A stretch of DNA of 64,000 nt from Liolophura sinensis (taxonomy: Eukaryota > Mollusca > Polyplacophora > Chitonida > Chitonidae): assembly GCF_032854445.1 (NCBI RefSeq), contig NC_088300.1:74393005-74457004 (forward strand), written 5' to 3'. Each line of letters opens with the position of its first letter. Position 1 is the stretch's first letter. The notes beneath the pieces are model-generated. The model made no database searches and was not told where the DNA came from. It was given only the letters and a program-made list of their open reading frames with translations. This document shows positions 44,162-58,422 of this stretch, piece by piece. Made by a program: the position numbers and the translations under genes.

Positions 44162-45408
44162 ATTGTTATTTCACCAATGTCACGTTTTTCTTTCCATCAT
44201 TCTTTCTCCATCGCACTGTGCTATGTATGGTTTATTGGCCAAATAAAAAACTATTTTATCACCTGAATACAGTCCATACCTTTGCCTCATGTCTGTATTA
44301 TATTGAAAAGAAACATACATGCCAATTTCTCATAAAACAGTTCTACTTCTCGTATCCGAAAATATCGTTTTATGATATGGATGTTTTAACAAATTAACAA
44401 CAAAACCTTACATCTTGTCACAACTCTGTCTTAAGTAGCACTGGAAAACGCCCAGAAAGACTATGTAATACAAAATCCTATCTCGAACAAGCACAGTTTG
44501 GGCCTAAACAACTGCAAATCTTATCGCACACATGTGTTGTGCCTGTTACGCTTCATACTTATCAAATTTTCACTTTTGCAAATTTCATTTAGCCGTACTG
44601 ACGAATATCTAAATCATATTGGCTGAAAAGAGTTAGCCTCTGTTTAGTTCACATTACAACAATTAACGGGTACAATTTTCAAGTACTAGTAAAACTTACA
44701 TAACCGCACTTGAAATATACAAACTCTGCATCACCATTATTGCGCACAGTGAAATGTACCTGCATGCCAAACAGTACGGCGTTGTTCCATTCAACTTGCC
44801 TAAGCATATCCGATATTCTTTTCTGCGCTGTCTTTTTGTCACAAGTCAGGAAAAGACACATTGAGAACTGGAGGTGGTACTTGTAGCATTATAAACATAC
44901 TTAATTTAAGAGTCCAATTCGACCGTTTTATGTAATGTGCCAAAATACACCTTACAAAGTACATGTATCAATTTGATTTACTTCTTCATATCAAACATCA
45001 AAGACTACCATCCAGCTGCTAAATCATTCTCTGAAAATCTAGTCCAGACAAAGAGAAATTACTTACCAATTATTTTTTAGCAATGAGAAAAATTTTCTCT
45101 TCTGTGTAGGCCACCGGCCACGCAGCAGGGATCTGACTTCGGCAAATCATCATAGAAGTAATGAACATCCATGCTCACCGCATTTATTTGAGAAGGTCTT
45201 CATCGTATGATTACCTTTCTCACAAGCACTAATCGTAACAAGTCGCTCACCTTCTAGGGCACAGGTCGCACAACATCAAACGGTTCTGTGAGAGTGAGTA
45301 GAAAATCTCTAGCATATATAAATCCTTTTTCAAACTTGCAGGTACCATATCCAATCTATCACACAGTCCAAGCATAGTCGACAATAATTTCCATTGATTC
45401 AACTCAGA

Positions 45409-46002
45409 ATGGATGTAGAAAGAATGGCCGCACTGCTCAGAGAAAATTTACTTCTTCATGACGCCGCTCTCCGCAAAATTCAATTGCTCGGTATGTTCCC
45501 TTACTAAACTTGTACTTGCGTTCCATGAGTTTGTTTTAGGAGAATGCGCATGTCGTCTTAGCATTAACTGTATCTTATACCATTCTTTTATATTTTTTCA
45601 GAACAAAGACAAGAGGCTACTGAACGACGAATAAGAGCAGCAACATCCAACGGGCATACACCATGCCACGAACTGCTCCTTCTGCAGAAACACATTCTTG
45701 CCGATACCAAGGCCTTGTACCAGCATTACCGACAGGAGAAATGGGATGAAGTTCAACGCGTGGCAGCCAGAGTCTTACAAACCAGCCAGGAAGACAGCGA
45801 CGATGAGGACATGGGGGAGGTATTAATAAGTGTCGAGGATGATAATGATGATGATGATCAATATTTTGATGAAGGTGACCACAATTCTGTTGACGACAGC
45901 CAATCTACCACTCATCCACAGGCCTTTGACAGCACCGCCATGCATAGTTTTTCCCGTTTTACACGAGATTTTTACATATCTTCAACTCGACAAGATAACT
46001 AA
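45409..46002 (+). CDS. Array gene copy 4 (D106E)
   Basis: Exon 1 45,409-45,490, intron 45,491-45,601, exon 2 45,602-46,002. One conservative change in the acidic tract, D106E (GTCGAGGAT). The spacer upstream carries the same 51-bp deletion as the preceding unit (44,772), so these two units arose by duplication. Confidence 0.75.
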
Positions 46003-47299
46003 ATTGTTATTTCACCAATGTCACGTTTTTCTTTCCATCATTCTTTCTCCATCGCACTGTGCTATGTATGGTTTATTGGCCAAATAAAAAACTATTTTAT
46101 CACCTGAATACAGTCCATACCTTTGCCTTATGTCTGTATTATATTGAAAAGAAACATACATGCCAATTTCTCATAAAACAGTTCTGCTTCTCGTATCCGA
46201 AAATATCGTTTTATATATGGATGTTTTAACAAATTAACAACAAAACCTTACATCTTGTCACAACTCTGTCTTAAGTAGCACTGGAAAACGCCCAGAAAGA
46301 CTATGAAATACAAAATCCTATCTCGAACAAGCACAGTTTGGGCCTAAACAACTGCAAATCTTATCGCACACATGTGTTGTGCCTGTTACGCTTCATACTT
46401 ATCAAATTTTCACTTTTGCAAATTTCATTTAGCCGTACTGACGAATATCTAAATCATATTGGCTGAAAAGAGTTAGCCTCTGTTTAGTTCACATTACAAC
46501 AATTAACGGGTACAATTTTCAAGTACTAGTAAAACTTACATAACCGCACTTGAAATATACAAACTCTGCATCACCATTATTGCGCACAGTGAAATGTACC
46601 TGCATGCCAAACCTCCCCAGTAAAAGCCTTAAAAATCTTCTCTCTTCAACTTAGTCTGGCTGCACTACGGCGTTGTTCCATTCAACTTGCCTAAGCATAT
46701 CCGATATTCTTTTCTGCGCTGTCTTTTTGTCACAAGTCAGGAAAAGACACATTGAGAACTGGAGGTGGTACTTGTAGCATTATAAACATACTTAATTTAA
46801 GAGTCCAATTCGACCGTTTTATGTAATGTGCCAAAGTACACCTTACAAAGTACATGTATCAATTTGATTTACTTCTTCATATCAAACATCAAAGACTACC
46901 ATCCAGCTGCTAAATCATTCTCTGAAAATCTAGTCCAGACAAAGAGAAATTACTTACCAATTATTTTTTAGCAGTGAGAAAAATTTTCTCTTCTGTGTAG
47001 GCCACCGGCCACGCAGCAGGGATCTGACTTCGGCAAATCATCATAGAAGTAATGAACATCCATGCTCACCGCATTTATTTGAGAAGGTCTTCATCGTATG
47101 ATTACCTTTCTCACAAGCACTAATCGTAACAAGTCGCTCACCTTCTAGGGCACAGGTCGCACAACATCAAACGGTTCTGTGAGAGTGAGTAGAAAATCTC
47201 TAGCATATATAAATCCTTTTTCAAACTTGCAGGTACCATATCCAATCTATCACACAGTCCAAGCATAGTCGACAATAATTTCCATTGATTCAACTCAGA

Positions 47300-47890
47300 A
47301 TGGATGTAGAAAGAATGGCCGCACTGCTCAGAGAAAATTTACTTCTTCATGACGCCGCTCTCCGCAAAATTCAATTGCTCGGTATGTTCCCTTACTAAAC
47401 TTGTACTTGCGTTCCATGAGTTTGTTTTAGGAGAATGCGCATGTTGTCTTAGCATTAACTGTATCTTATACCATTCTTTTATATTTTTTCAGAACAAAGA
47501 CAAGAGGCTACTGAACGACGAATAAGAGCAGCAACATCCAACGGGCATACACCATGCCACGAACTGCTCCTTCTGCAGAAACACATTCTTGCCGATACCA
47601 AGGCCTTGTACCAGCATTACCGACAGGAGAAATGGGATGAAGTTCAACGCGTGGCAGCCAGAGTCTTACAAACCAGCCAGGAAGACAGCGACGATGAGGA
47701 CATGGGGGAGGTATTAATAAGTGTCGATGATGATAATGATGATGATGATCAATATTTTGATGAAGGTGACCACAATTCTGTTGACGACAGCCAATCTACC
47801 ACTCATCCACAGGCCTTTGACAACACCGCCATGCATAGTTTTTCCCGTTTTACACGAGATTTTTTACATATCTTCAACTCGACAAGATAA
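47300..47890 (+). CDS. Array gene copy 5, frameshifted C-terminus
   Basis: Exon 1 47,300-47,381, intron 47,382-47,492, exon 2 from 47,493. An extra T in GAGATTTTTTACAT changes the last nine codons (RDFLHIFNSTR in place of RDFYISSTRQDN), with the stop at 47,888-47,890. Also S138N. It is the only full copy with a frameshift. The loss is confined to the C-terminal tail. Confidence 0.7.
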
Positions 47891-49190
47891 CTAAATTGTT
47901 ATTTCACCAATGTCACGTTTTTCTTTCCATCATTCTTTCTCCATCGCACTGTGCTATGTATGGTTTATTGGCCAAATAAAAAACTATTTTATCACCTGAA
48001 TACAGTCCATACCTTTGCCTCATGTCTGTATTATATTGAAAAGAAACATACATGCCAATTTCTCACAAAACTGTTCTGCTTCTCGTATCCGAAAATATCG
48101 TTTTATATATGGATGTTTTAACAAATTAACAACAAAACCTTACATCTTGTCACAACTCTGTCTTAAGTAGCACTGGAAAACGCCCAGAAAGACTATGTAA
48201 TACAAAATCCTATCTCGAACAAGCACAGTTTGGGCCTAAACAACTGCAAATCTTATCGCACACATGTGTTGTGCCTGTTACGCTTCATACTTATCAAATT
48301 TTCACTTTTGCAAATTTCATTTAGCCGTACTGACGAATATCTAAATCATATTGGCTGAAAAGAGTTAGCCTCTGTTTAGTTCACATTACAACAATTAACG
48401 GGTACAATTTTCAAGTACTAGTAAAACTTACATAACCGCACTTGAAATATACAAAATCTGCATCACCATTTTTGCGCACAGTGAAATGTACCTGCATGCC
48501 AAACCTCCCCAGTAAAAGCCTTAAAAATCTTCTCTCTTCAACTTAGTCTGGCTGCACTACGGCGTTGTTCCATTCAACTTGCCTAAGCATATCCGATATT
48601 CTTTTCTGCGCTGTCTTTTTGTCACAAGTCAGGCAAAGACACATTGAGAACTGGAGGTGGTACTTGTAGCATTATAAACATACTTAATTTAAGAGTCCAA
48701 TTCGACCGTTTTATGTAATGTGCCAAAATACACCTTACAAAGTACATGTATCAATTTGATTTACTTCTTCATATCAAACATCAAAGACTACCATCCATCT
48801 GCTAAATCATTCTCTGAAAATCTAGTCCAGACAAAGAGAAATTACTTACCAATTATTTTTTAGCAATGAGAAAAATTTACTCTTCTGTGTAGGCCACCGG
48901 CCACGCAGCAGGGATCTGACTTCGGCAAATCATCATAGAAGTAATGAAGATCCATGCTCACCGCATTTATTTGAGAAGGTCTTCATCGTATGATTACCTT
49001 TCTCACAAGCACTAATCGTAACAAGTCGCTCACCTTCTAGGGCACAGGTCGCACAACATCAAACGGTTCTGTGAGAGTGAGTAGAAAATCTCTAGCATAT
49101 ATAAATCCTTTTTCAAACTTGCAGGTACCATATCCAATCTATCACACAGTCCAAACATAGTCGACAATAATTTCCATTGATTCAACTCAG

Positions 49191-49562
49191 AATGGATGTA
49201 GAAAGAATGGCCGCACTGCTCAGAGAAAATTTACTTCTTCATGACGCCGCTCTCCGCAAAATTCAATTGCTCGGTATGTTCCCTTACTAAACTTGTACTT
49301 GCGTTCCATGAGTTTGTTTTAGGAGAATGCGCATGTCGTCTTAGCATTAACTGTATCTTATACCATTCTTTTATATTTTTTCAGAACAAAGACAAGAGGC
49401 TACTGGACGACGAATAAGAGCAGCAACATCCAACGGGCATACACCATGCCACGAACTGCTCCTTCTGCAGAAACACATTCTTGCCGATACCAAGGCCTTG
49501 TACCAGCATTACCGACAGGAGAAATGGGATGAAGTTCAACGCGTGGCAGCCAGAGTCTTACA
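49191..49562 (+). pseudogene. Array gene copy 6, truncated by 817-bp deletion
   Basis: Exon 1 and intron are intact and exon 2 opens normally (with E35G), but the sequence jumps after GAGTCTTACAA to CCAGCATGCCAAACCTCCCC, the mid-spacer. The acidic tract, C-terminus and poly(A) region are lost. The encoded product would end at about residue 87 with a foreign tail. Confidence 0.85.
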
Positions 49563-50264
49563 ACCAGCATGCCAAACCTCCCCAGTAAAAGCCTTAAAAA
49601 TCTTCTCTCTTCAACTTAGTCTGGCTGCACTACGGCGTTGTTCCATTCAACTTGCCTAAGCATATCCGATATTCTTTTCTGCGCTGTCTTTTTGTCACAA
49701 GTCAGGCAAAGACACATTGAGAACTGGAGGTGGTACTTGTAGCATTATAAACATACTTAATTTAAGAGTCCAATTCGACCGTTTTATGTAATGTGCCAAA
49801 ATACACCTTACAAAGTACATGTATTAATCTGATTTACTTCTTCATATCAAACATCAGAGACTACCATCCAGCTGCTAAATCATTCTCTGAAAATCTAGTC
49901 CAGACAAAGAGAAATTACTTACCAATTATTTTTTAGCAATGAGAAAAATTTTCTCTTCTGTGTAGGCCACCGGCCACGCAGCAGGGATCTGACTTCGGCA
50001 AATCATCATAGAAGTAATGAACATCCATGCTCACCGCATTTATTTGAGAAGGTCTTCATCGTATGATTACCTTTCTCACAAGCACTAATCGTAACAAGTC
50101 GCTCACCTTCTAGGGCACAGGTCGCACAACATCAAACGGTTCTGTGAGAGTGAGTAGAAAATCTCTAGCATATATAAATCCTTTCTCAAACTTGCAGGTA
50201 CCATATCCAATCTATCACACAGTCCAAGCATAGTCGACAATAATTTCCATTGATTCAACTCAGA

Positions 50265-50858
50265 ATGGATGTAGAAAGAATGGCCGCACTGCTCAGAGAA
50301 AATTTACTTCTTCATGACGCCGCTCTCCGCAAAATTCAATTGCTCGGTATGTTCCCTTACTAAACTTGTACTTGCGTTCCATGAGTTTGTTTTAGGAGAA
50401 TGCGCATGTTGTCTTAGCATTAACTGTATCTTATACCATTCTTTTATATTTTTTCAGAACAAAGACAAGAGGCTACTGAACGACGAATAAGAGCAGCAAC
50501 ATCCAACGGGCATACACCATGCCACGAACTGCTCCTTCTGCAGAAACACATTCTTGCCGATACCAAGGCCTTGTACCAGCATTACCGACAGGAGAAATGG
50601 GATGAAGTTCAACGCGTGGCAGCCAGAGTCTTACAAACCAGCCAGGAAGACAGCGACGATGAGGACATGGGGGAGGTATTAATAAGTGTCGATGATGATA
50701 ATGATGATGATGATCAATATTTTGATGAAGGTGACCACAATTCTGTTGACGACAGCCAATCTACCACTCATCCACAGGCCTTTGACAACACCGCCATGCA
50801 TAGTTTTTCCCGTTTTACACGAGATTTTTACATATCTTCAACTCGACAAGATAACTAA
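50265..50858 (+). CDS. Array gene copy 7 (S138N)
   Basis: Exon 1 50,265-50,346, intron 50,347-50,457, exon 2 50,458-50,858. S138N is shared with copies 5, 8 and 12. All splice, TATA and poly(A) elements are intact. Confidence 0.75.
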
Positions 50859-52155
50859 ATTGTTATTTCACCAATGTCACGTTTTTCTTTCCATCATTCT
50901 TTCTCCATCGCACTGTGCTATGTATGGTTTATTGGCCAAATAAAAAACTATTTTATCACCTGAATACAGTCCATACCTTTGCCTCATGCCTGTATTATAT
51001 TGAAAAGAAACATACATGCCAATTTCTCACAAAACTGTTCTGCTTCTCGTATCCGAAAATATCGTTTTATATATGGATGTTTTAACAAATTAACAACAAA
51101 ACCTTACATCTTGTCACAACTCTGTCTTAAGTAGCACTGGAAAACGCCCAGAAAGACTATGTAATACAAAATCCTATCTCGAACAAGCACAGTTTGGGCC
51201 TAAACAACTGCAAATCTTATCGCACACATGTGTTGTGCCTGTTACGCTTCATACTTATCAAATTTTCACTTTTGCAAATTTCATTTAGCCGTACTGACGA
51301 ATATCTAAATCATATTGGCTGAAAAGAGTTAGCCTCTGTTTAGTTCACATTACAACAATTAACGGGTACAATTTTCAAGTACTAGTAAAACTTACATAAC
51401 CGCACTTGAAATATACAAAATCTGCATCACCATTTTTGCGCACAGTGAAATGTACCTGCATGCCAAACCTCCCCAGTAAAAGCCTTAAAAATCTTCTCTC
51501 TTCAACTTAGTCTGGCTGCACTACGGTGTTGTTCCATTCAACTTGCCTAAGCATATCCGATATTCTTTTCTGCGCTGTCTTTTTGTCACAAGTCAGGCAA
51601 AGACACATTGAGAACTGGAGGTGGTACTTGTAGCATTATAAACATACTTAATTTAAGAGTCCAATTCGACCGTTTTATGTAATGTGCCAAAATACACCTT
51701 ACAAAGTACATGTATTAATCTGATTTACTTCTTCATATCAAACATCAGAGACTACCATCCAGCTGCTAAATCATTCTCTGAAAATCTAGTCCAGACAAAG
51801 AGAAATTACTTACCAATTATTTTTTAGCAATGAGAAAAATTTTCTCTTCTGTGTAGGCCACCGGCCACGCAGCAGGGATCTGACTTCGGCAAATCATCAT
51901 AGAAGTAATGAAGATCCATTCTCACCGCATTTATTTGAGAAGGTCTTCATCGTATGATTACCTTTCTCACAAGCACTAATCGTAACAAGTCGCTCACCTT
52001 CTAGGGCACAGGTCGCACAACATCAAACGGTTCTGTGAGAGTGAGTAGAAAATCTCTAGCATATATAAATCCTTTTTCAAACTTGCAGGTACCATATCCA
52101 ATCTATCACACAGTCCAAGCATAGTCGACAATAATTTCCATTGATTCAACTCAGA

Positions 52156-52749
52156 ATGGATGTAAAAAGAATGGCCGCACTGCTCAGAGAAAATTTACTT
52201 CTTCATGACGCCGCTCTCCGCAAAATTCAATTGCTCGGTATGTTCCCTTACTAAACTTGTACTTGCGTTCCATGAGTTTGTTTTAGGAGAATGCGCATGT
52301 TGTCTTAGCATTAACTGTATCTTATACCATTCTTTTATATTTTTTCAGAACAAAGACAAGAGGCTACTGAACGACGAATAAGAGCAGCAACATCCAACGG
52401 GCATACACCATGCCACGAACTGCTCCTTCTGCAGAAACACATTCTTGCCGATACCAAGGCCTTGTACCAGCATTACCGACAGGAGAAATGGGATGAAGTT
52501 CAACGCGTGGCAGCCAGAGTCTTACAAACCAGCCAGGAAGACAGCGACGATGAGGACATGGGGGAGGTATTAATAAGTGTCGATGATGATAATGATGATG
52601 ATGATCAATATTTTGATGAAGGTGACCACAATTCTGTTGACGACAGCCAATCTACCACTCATCCACAGGCCTTTGACAACACCGCCATGCATAGTTTTTC
52701 CCGTTTTACACGAGATTTTTACATATCTTCAACTCGACAAGATAACTAA
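52156..52749 (+). CDS. Array gene copy 8 (E4K, S138N)
   Basis: Exon 1 52,156-52,237, intron 52,238-52,348, exon 2 52,349-52,749. E4K (GATGTAAAAAGA) is shared only with the copy at 59,720, exactly four units away. Confidence 0.75.
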
Positions 52750-54046
52750 ATTGTTATTTCACCAATGTCACGTTTTTCTTTCCATCATTCTTTCTCCATC
52801 GCACTGTGCTATGTATGGTTTATTGGCCAAATAAAAAACTATTTTATCACCTGAATACAGTCCATACCTTTGCCTCATGCCTGTATTATATTGAAAAGAA
52901 ACATACATGCCAATTTCTCACAAAACTGTTCTGCTTCTCGTATCCGAAAATATCGTTTTATATATGGATGTTTTAACAAATTAACAACAAAACCTTACAT
53001 CTTGTCACAACTCTGTCTTAAGTAGCACTGGAAAACGCCCAGAAAGACTATGTAATACAAAATCCTATCTCGAACAAGCACAGTTTGGGCCTAAACAACT
53101 GCAAATCTTATCGCACACATGTGTTGTGCCTGTTACGCTTCATACTTATCAAATTTTCACTTTTGCAAATTTCATTTAGCCGTACTGACGAATATCTAAA
53201 TCATATTGGCTGAAAAGAGTTAGCCTCTGTTTAGTTCACATTACAACAATTAACGGGTACAATTTTCAAGTACTAGTAAAACTTACATAACCGCACTTGA
53301 AATATACAAAATCTGCATCACCATTTTTGCGCACAGTGAAATGTACCTGCATGCCAAACCTCCCCAGTAAAAGCCTTAAAAATCTTCTCTCTTCAACTTA
53401 GTCTGGCTGCACTACGGCGTTGTTCCATTCAACTTGCCTAAGCATATCCGATATTCTTTTCTGCGCTGTCTTTTTGTCACAAGTCAGGCAAAGACACATT
53501 GAGAACTGGAGGTGGTACTTGTAGCATTATAAACATACTTAATTTAAGAGTCCAATTCGACCGTTTTATGTAATGTGCCAAAATACACCTTACAAAGTAC
53601 ATGTATTAATCTGATTTACTTCTTCATATCAAACATCAGAGACTACCATCCAGCTGCTAAATCATTCTCTGAAAATCTAGTCCAGACAAAGAGAAATTAC
53701 TTACCAATTATTTTTTAGCAATGAGAAAAATTTTCTCTTCTGTGTAGGCCACCGGCCACGCAGCAGGGATCTGACTTCGGCAAATCATCATAGAAGTAAT
53801 GAACATCCATGCTCACCGCATTTATTTGAGAAGGTCTTCATCGTATGATTACCTTTCTCACAAGCACTAATCGTAACAAGTCGCTCACCTTCTAGGGCAC
53901 AGGTCGCACAACATCAAACGGTTCTGTGAGAGTGAGTAGAAAATCTCTAGCATATATAAATCCTTTCTCAAACTTGCAGGTACCATATCCAATCTATCAC
54001 ACAGTCCAAGCATAGTCGACAATAATTTCCATTGATTCAACTCAGA

Positions 54047-54640
54047 ATGGATGTAGAAAGAATGGCCGCACTGCTCAGAGAAAATTTACTTCTTCATGAC
54101 GCCGCTCTCCGCAAAATTCAATTGCTCGGTATGTTCCCTTACTAAACTTGTACTTGCGTTCCATGAGTTTGTTTTAGGAGAATGCGCATGTTGTCTTAGC
54201 ATTAACTGTATCTTATACCATTCTTTTATATTTTTTCAGAACAAAGACAAGAGGCTACTGAACGACGAATAAGAGCAGCAACATCCAACGGGCATACACC
54301 ATGCCACGAACTGCTCCTTCTGCAGAAACACATTCTTGCCGATACCAAAGCCTTGTACCAGCATTACCGACAGGAGAAATGGGATGAAGTTCAACGCGTG
54401 GCAGCCAGAGTCTTACAAACCAGCCAGGAAGACAGCGACGATGAGGACATGGGGGAGGTATTAATAAGTGTCGATGATGATAATGATGATGATGATCAAT
54501 ATTTTGATGAAGGTGACCACAATTCTGTTGACGACAGCCAATCTACCACTCATCCACAGGCCTTTGACAGCACCGCCATGCATAGTTTTTCCCGTTTTCC
54601 ACGAGATTTTTACATATCTTCAACTCGACAAGATAACTAA
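54047..54640 (+). CDS. Array gene copy 9 (T148P)
   Basis: Exon 1 54,047-54,128, intron 54,129-54,239, exon 2 54,240-54,640. T148P (TTTTCCACGA) and a silent AAA at Lys64. Confidence 0.75.
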
Positions 54641-55937
54641 ATTGTTATTTCACCAATGTCACGTTTTTCTTTCCATCATTCTTTCTCCATCGCACTGTGC
54701 TATGTATGGTTTATTGGCCAAATAAAAAACTATTTTATCACCTGAATACAGTCCATACCTTTGCCTCATGTCTGTATTATATTGAAAAGAAACATACATG
54801 CCAATTTCTCATAAAACAGTTCTACTTCTCGTATCCGAAAATATCGTTTTATATATGGATGTTTTAACAAATTAACAACAAAACCTTACATCTTGTCACA
54901 ACTCTGTCTTAAGTAGCACTGGAAAACGCCCAGAAAGACTATGTAATACAAAATCCTATCTCGAACAAGCACAGTTTGGGCCTAAACAACTGCAAATCTT
55001 ATCGCACACATGTGTTGTGCCTGTTACGCTTCATACTTATCAAATTTTCACTTTTGCAAATTTCATTTAGCCGTACTGACGAATATCTAAATCATATTGG
55101 CTGAAAAGAGTTAGCCTCTGTTTAGTTCACATTACAACAATTAACGGGTACAATTTTCAAGTACTAGTAAAACTTACATAACCGCACTTGAAATATACAA
55201 ACTCTGCATCACCATTATTGCGCACAGTGAAATGTACCTGCATGCCAAACCTCCCCAGTAAAAGCCTTAAAAATCTTCTCTCTTCAACTTAGTCTGGCTG
55301 CACTACGGCGTTGTTCCATTCAACTTGCCTAAGCATATCCGATATTCTTTTCTGCGCTGTCTTTTTGTCACAAGTCAGGCAAAGACACATTGAGAACTGG
55401 AGGTGGTACTTGTAGCATTATAAACATACTTAATTTAAGAGTCCAATTCGACCGTTTTATGTAATGTGCCAAAATACACCTTACAAAGTACATGTATTAA
55501 TCTGATTTACTTCTTCATATCAAACATCAGAGACTACCATCCAGCTGCTAAATCATTCTCTGAAAATCTAGTCCAGACAAAGAGAAATTACTTACCAATT
55601 ATTTTTTAGCAATGAGAAAAATTTTCTCTTCTGTGTAGGCCACCGGCCACGCAGCAGGGATCTGACTTCGGCAAATCATCATAGAAGTAATGAACATCCA
55701 TGCTCACCGCATTTATTTGAGAAGGTCTTCATCGTATGATTACCTTTCTCACAAGCACTAATCGTAACAAGTCGTTCACCTTCTAGGGCACAGGTCGCAC
55801 AACATCAAACGGTTCTGTGAGAGTGAGTAGAAAATCTCTAGCATATATAAATCCTTTCTCAAACTTGCAGGTACCATATCCAATCTATCACACAGTCCAA
55901 GCATAGTCGACAATAATTTCCATTGATTCAACTCAGA

Positions 55938-56531
55938 ATGGATGTAGAAAGAATGGCCGCACTGCTCAGAGAAAATTTACTTCTTCATGACGCCGCTCTC
56001 CGCAAAATTCAATTGCTCGGTATGTTCCCTTACTAAACTTGTACTTGCGTTCCATGAGTTTGTTTTAGGAGAATGCGCATGTTGTCTTAGCATTAACTGT
56101 ATCTTATACCATTCTTTTATATTTTTTCAGAACAAAGACAAGAGGCTACTGAACGACGAATAAGAGCAGCAACATCCAACGGGCATACACCATGCCACGA
56201 ACTGCTCCTTCTGCAGAAACACATTCTTGCCGATACCAAGGCCTTGTACCAGCATTACCGACAGGAGAAATGGGATGAAGTTCAACGCGTGGCAGCCAGA
56301 GTCTTACAAACCAGCCAGGAAGACAGCGACGATGAGGACATGGGGGAGGTATTAATAAGTGTCGATGATGATAATGATGATGATGATCAATATTTTGATG
56401 AAGGTGACCACAATTCTGTTGACGACAGCCAATCTACCACTCATCCACAGGCCTTTGACAGCACCGCCATGCATAGTTTTTCCCGTTTTACACGAAATTT
56501 TTACATTTCTTCGACTCGACAAGATAACTAA
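55938..56531 (+). CDS. Array gene copy 10 (D150N)
   Basis: Exon 1 55,938-56,019, intron 56,020-56,130, exon 2 56,131-56,531. D150N (CGAAATTTT) and a silent TCG at Ser155. Confidence 0.75.
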
Positions 56532-57828
56532 ATTGTTATTTCACCAATGTCACGTTTTTCTTTCCATCATTCTTTCTCCATCGCACTGTGCTATGTATGG
56601 CTTATTGGCCAAATAAAAAACTATTTTATCACCTGAATACAGTCCATACCTTTGCCTCATGTCTGTATTATATTGAAAAGAAACATACATGCCAATTTCT
56701 CATAAAACAGTTCTACTTCTCGTATCCGAAAATATCGTTTTATATATGGATGTTTTAACAAATTAACAACAAAACCTTACATCTTGTCACAACTCTGTCT
56801 TAAGTAGCACTGGAAAACGCCCAGAAAGACTATGTAATACAAAATCCTATCTCGAACAAGCACAGTTTGGGCCTAAACAACTGCAAATCTTATCGCACAC
56901 ATGTGTTGTGCCTGTTACGCTTCATACTTATCAAATTTTCACTTTTGCAAATTTCATTTAGCCGTACTGACGAATATCTAAATCATATTGGCTGAAAAGA
57001 GTTAGCCTCTGTTTAGTTCACATTACAACAATTAACGGGTACAATTTTCAAGTACTAGTAAAACTTACATAACCGCACTTGAAATATACAAACTCTGCAT
57101 CACCATTATTGCGCACAGTGAAATGTACCTGCATGCCAAACCTCCCCAGTAAAAGCCTTAAAAATCTTCTCTCTTCAACTTAGTCTGGCTGCACTACGGC
57201 GTTGTTCCATTCAACTTGCCTAAGCATATCCGATATTCTTTTCTGCGCTGTCTTTTTGTCACAAGTCAGGAAAAGACACATTGAGAACTGGAGGTGGTAC
57301 TTGTAGCATTATAAACATACTTAATTTAAGAGTCCAATTCGACCGTTTTATGTAATGTGCCAAAATACACCTTACAAAGTACATGTATCAATTTGATTTA
57401 CTTCTTCATATCAAACATCAAAGACTACCATCCAGCTGCTAAATCATTCTCTGAAAATCTAGTCCAGACAAAGAGAAATTACTTACCAATTATTTTTTAG
57501 CAGTGAGAAAAATTTTCTCTTCTGTGTAGGCCACCGGCCACGCAGCAGGGATCTGACTTCGGCAAATCATCATAGAAGTAATGAAGATCCATGCTCACCG
57601 CATTTATTTGAGAAGGTCTTCATCGTATGATTACCTTTCTCACAAGCACTAATCGTAACAAGTCGCTCACCTTCTAGGGCACAGGTCGCACAACATCAAA
57701 CGGTTCTGTGAGAGTGAGTAGAAAATCTCTAGCATATATAAATCCTTTTTCAAACTTGCAGGTACCATATCCAATCTATCACACAGTCCAAGCATAGTCG
57801 ACAATAATTTCCATTGATTCAACTCAGA

Positions 57829-58422
57829 ATGGATGTAGAAAGAATGGCCGCACTGCTCAGAGAAAATTTACTTCTTCATGACGCCGCTCTCCGCAAAATT
57901 CAATTGCTCGGTATGTTCCCTTACTAAACTTGTACTTGCGTTGCATGAGTTTGTTTTAGGAGAATGCGCATGTTGTCTTAGCATTAACTGTATCTTATAC
58001 CATTCTTTTATATTTTTTCAGAACAAAGACAAGAGGCTACTGAACGACGAATAAGAGCAGCAACATCCAACGGGCATACACCATGCCACGAACTGCTCCT
58101 TCTGCAGAAACACATTCTTGCCGATACCAAAGCCTTGTACCAGCATTACCGACAGGAGAAATGGGATGAAGTTCAACGCGTGGCAGCCAGAGTCTTACAA
58201 ACCAGCCAGGAAGACAGCGACGATGAGGACATGGGGGAGGTATTAATAAGTGTCGATGATGATAATGATGATGATGATCAATATTTTGATGACGGTGACC
58301 ACAATTCTGTTGACGACAGCCAATCTACCACTCATCCACAGGCCTTTGACAGCACCGCCATGCATAGTTTTTCCCGTTTTACACGAGATTTTTACATATC
58401 TTCAACTCGACAAGATAACTAA
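57829..58422 (+). CDS. Array gene copy 11 (E118D)
   Basis: Exon 1 57,829-57,910, intron 57,911-58,021, exon 2 58,022-58,422. E118D in the acidic tract, as in the left-edge copy. The intron carries GCGTTGCATGAG, shared only with the copy at 61,611. Confidence 0.75.
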
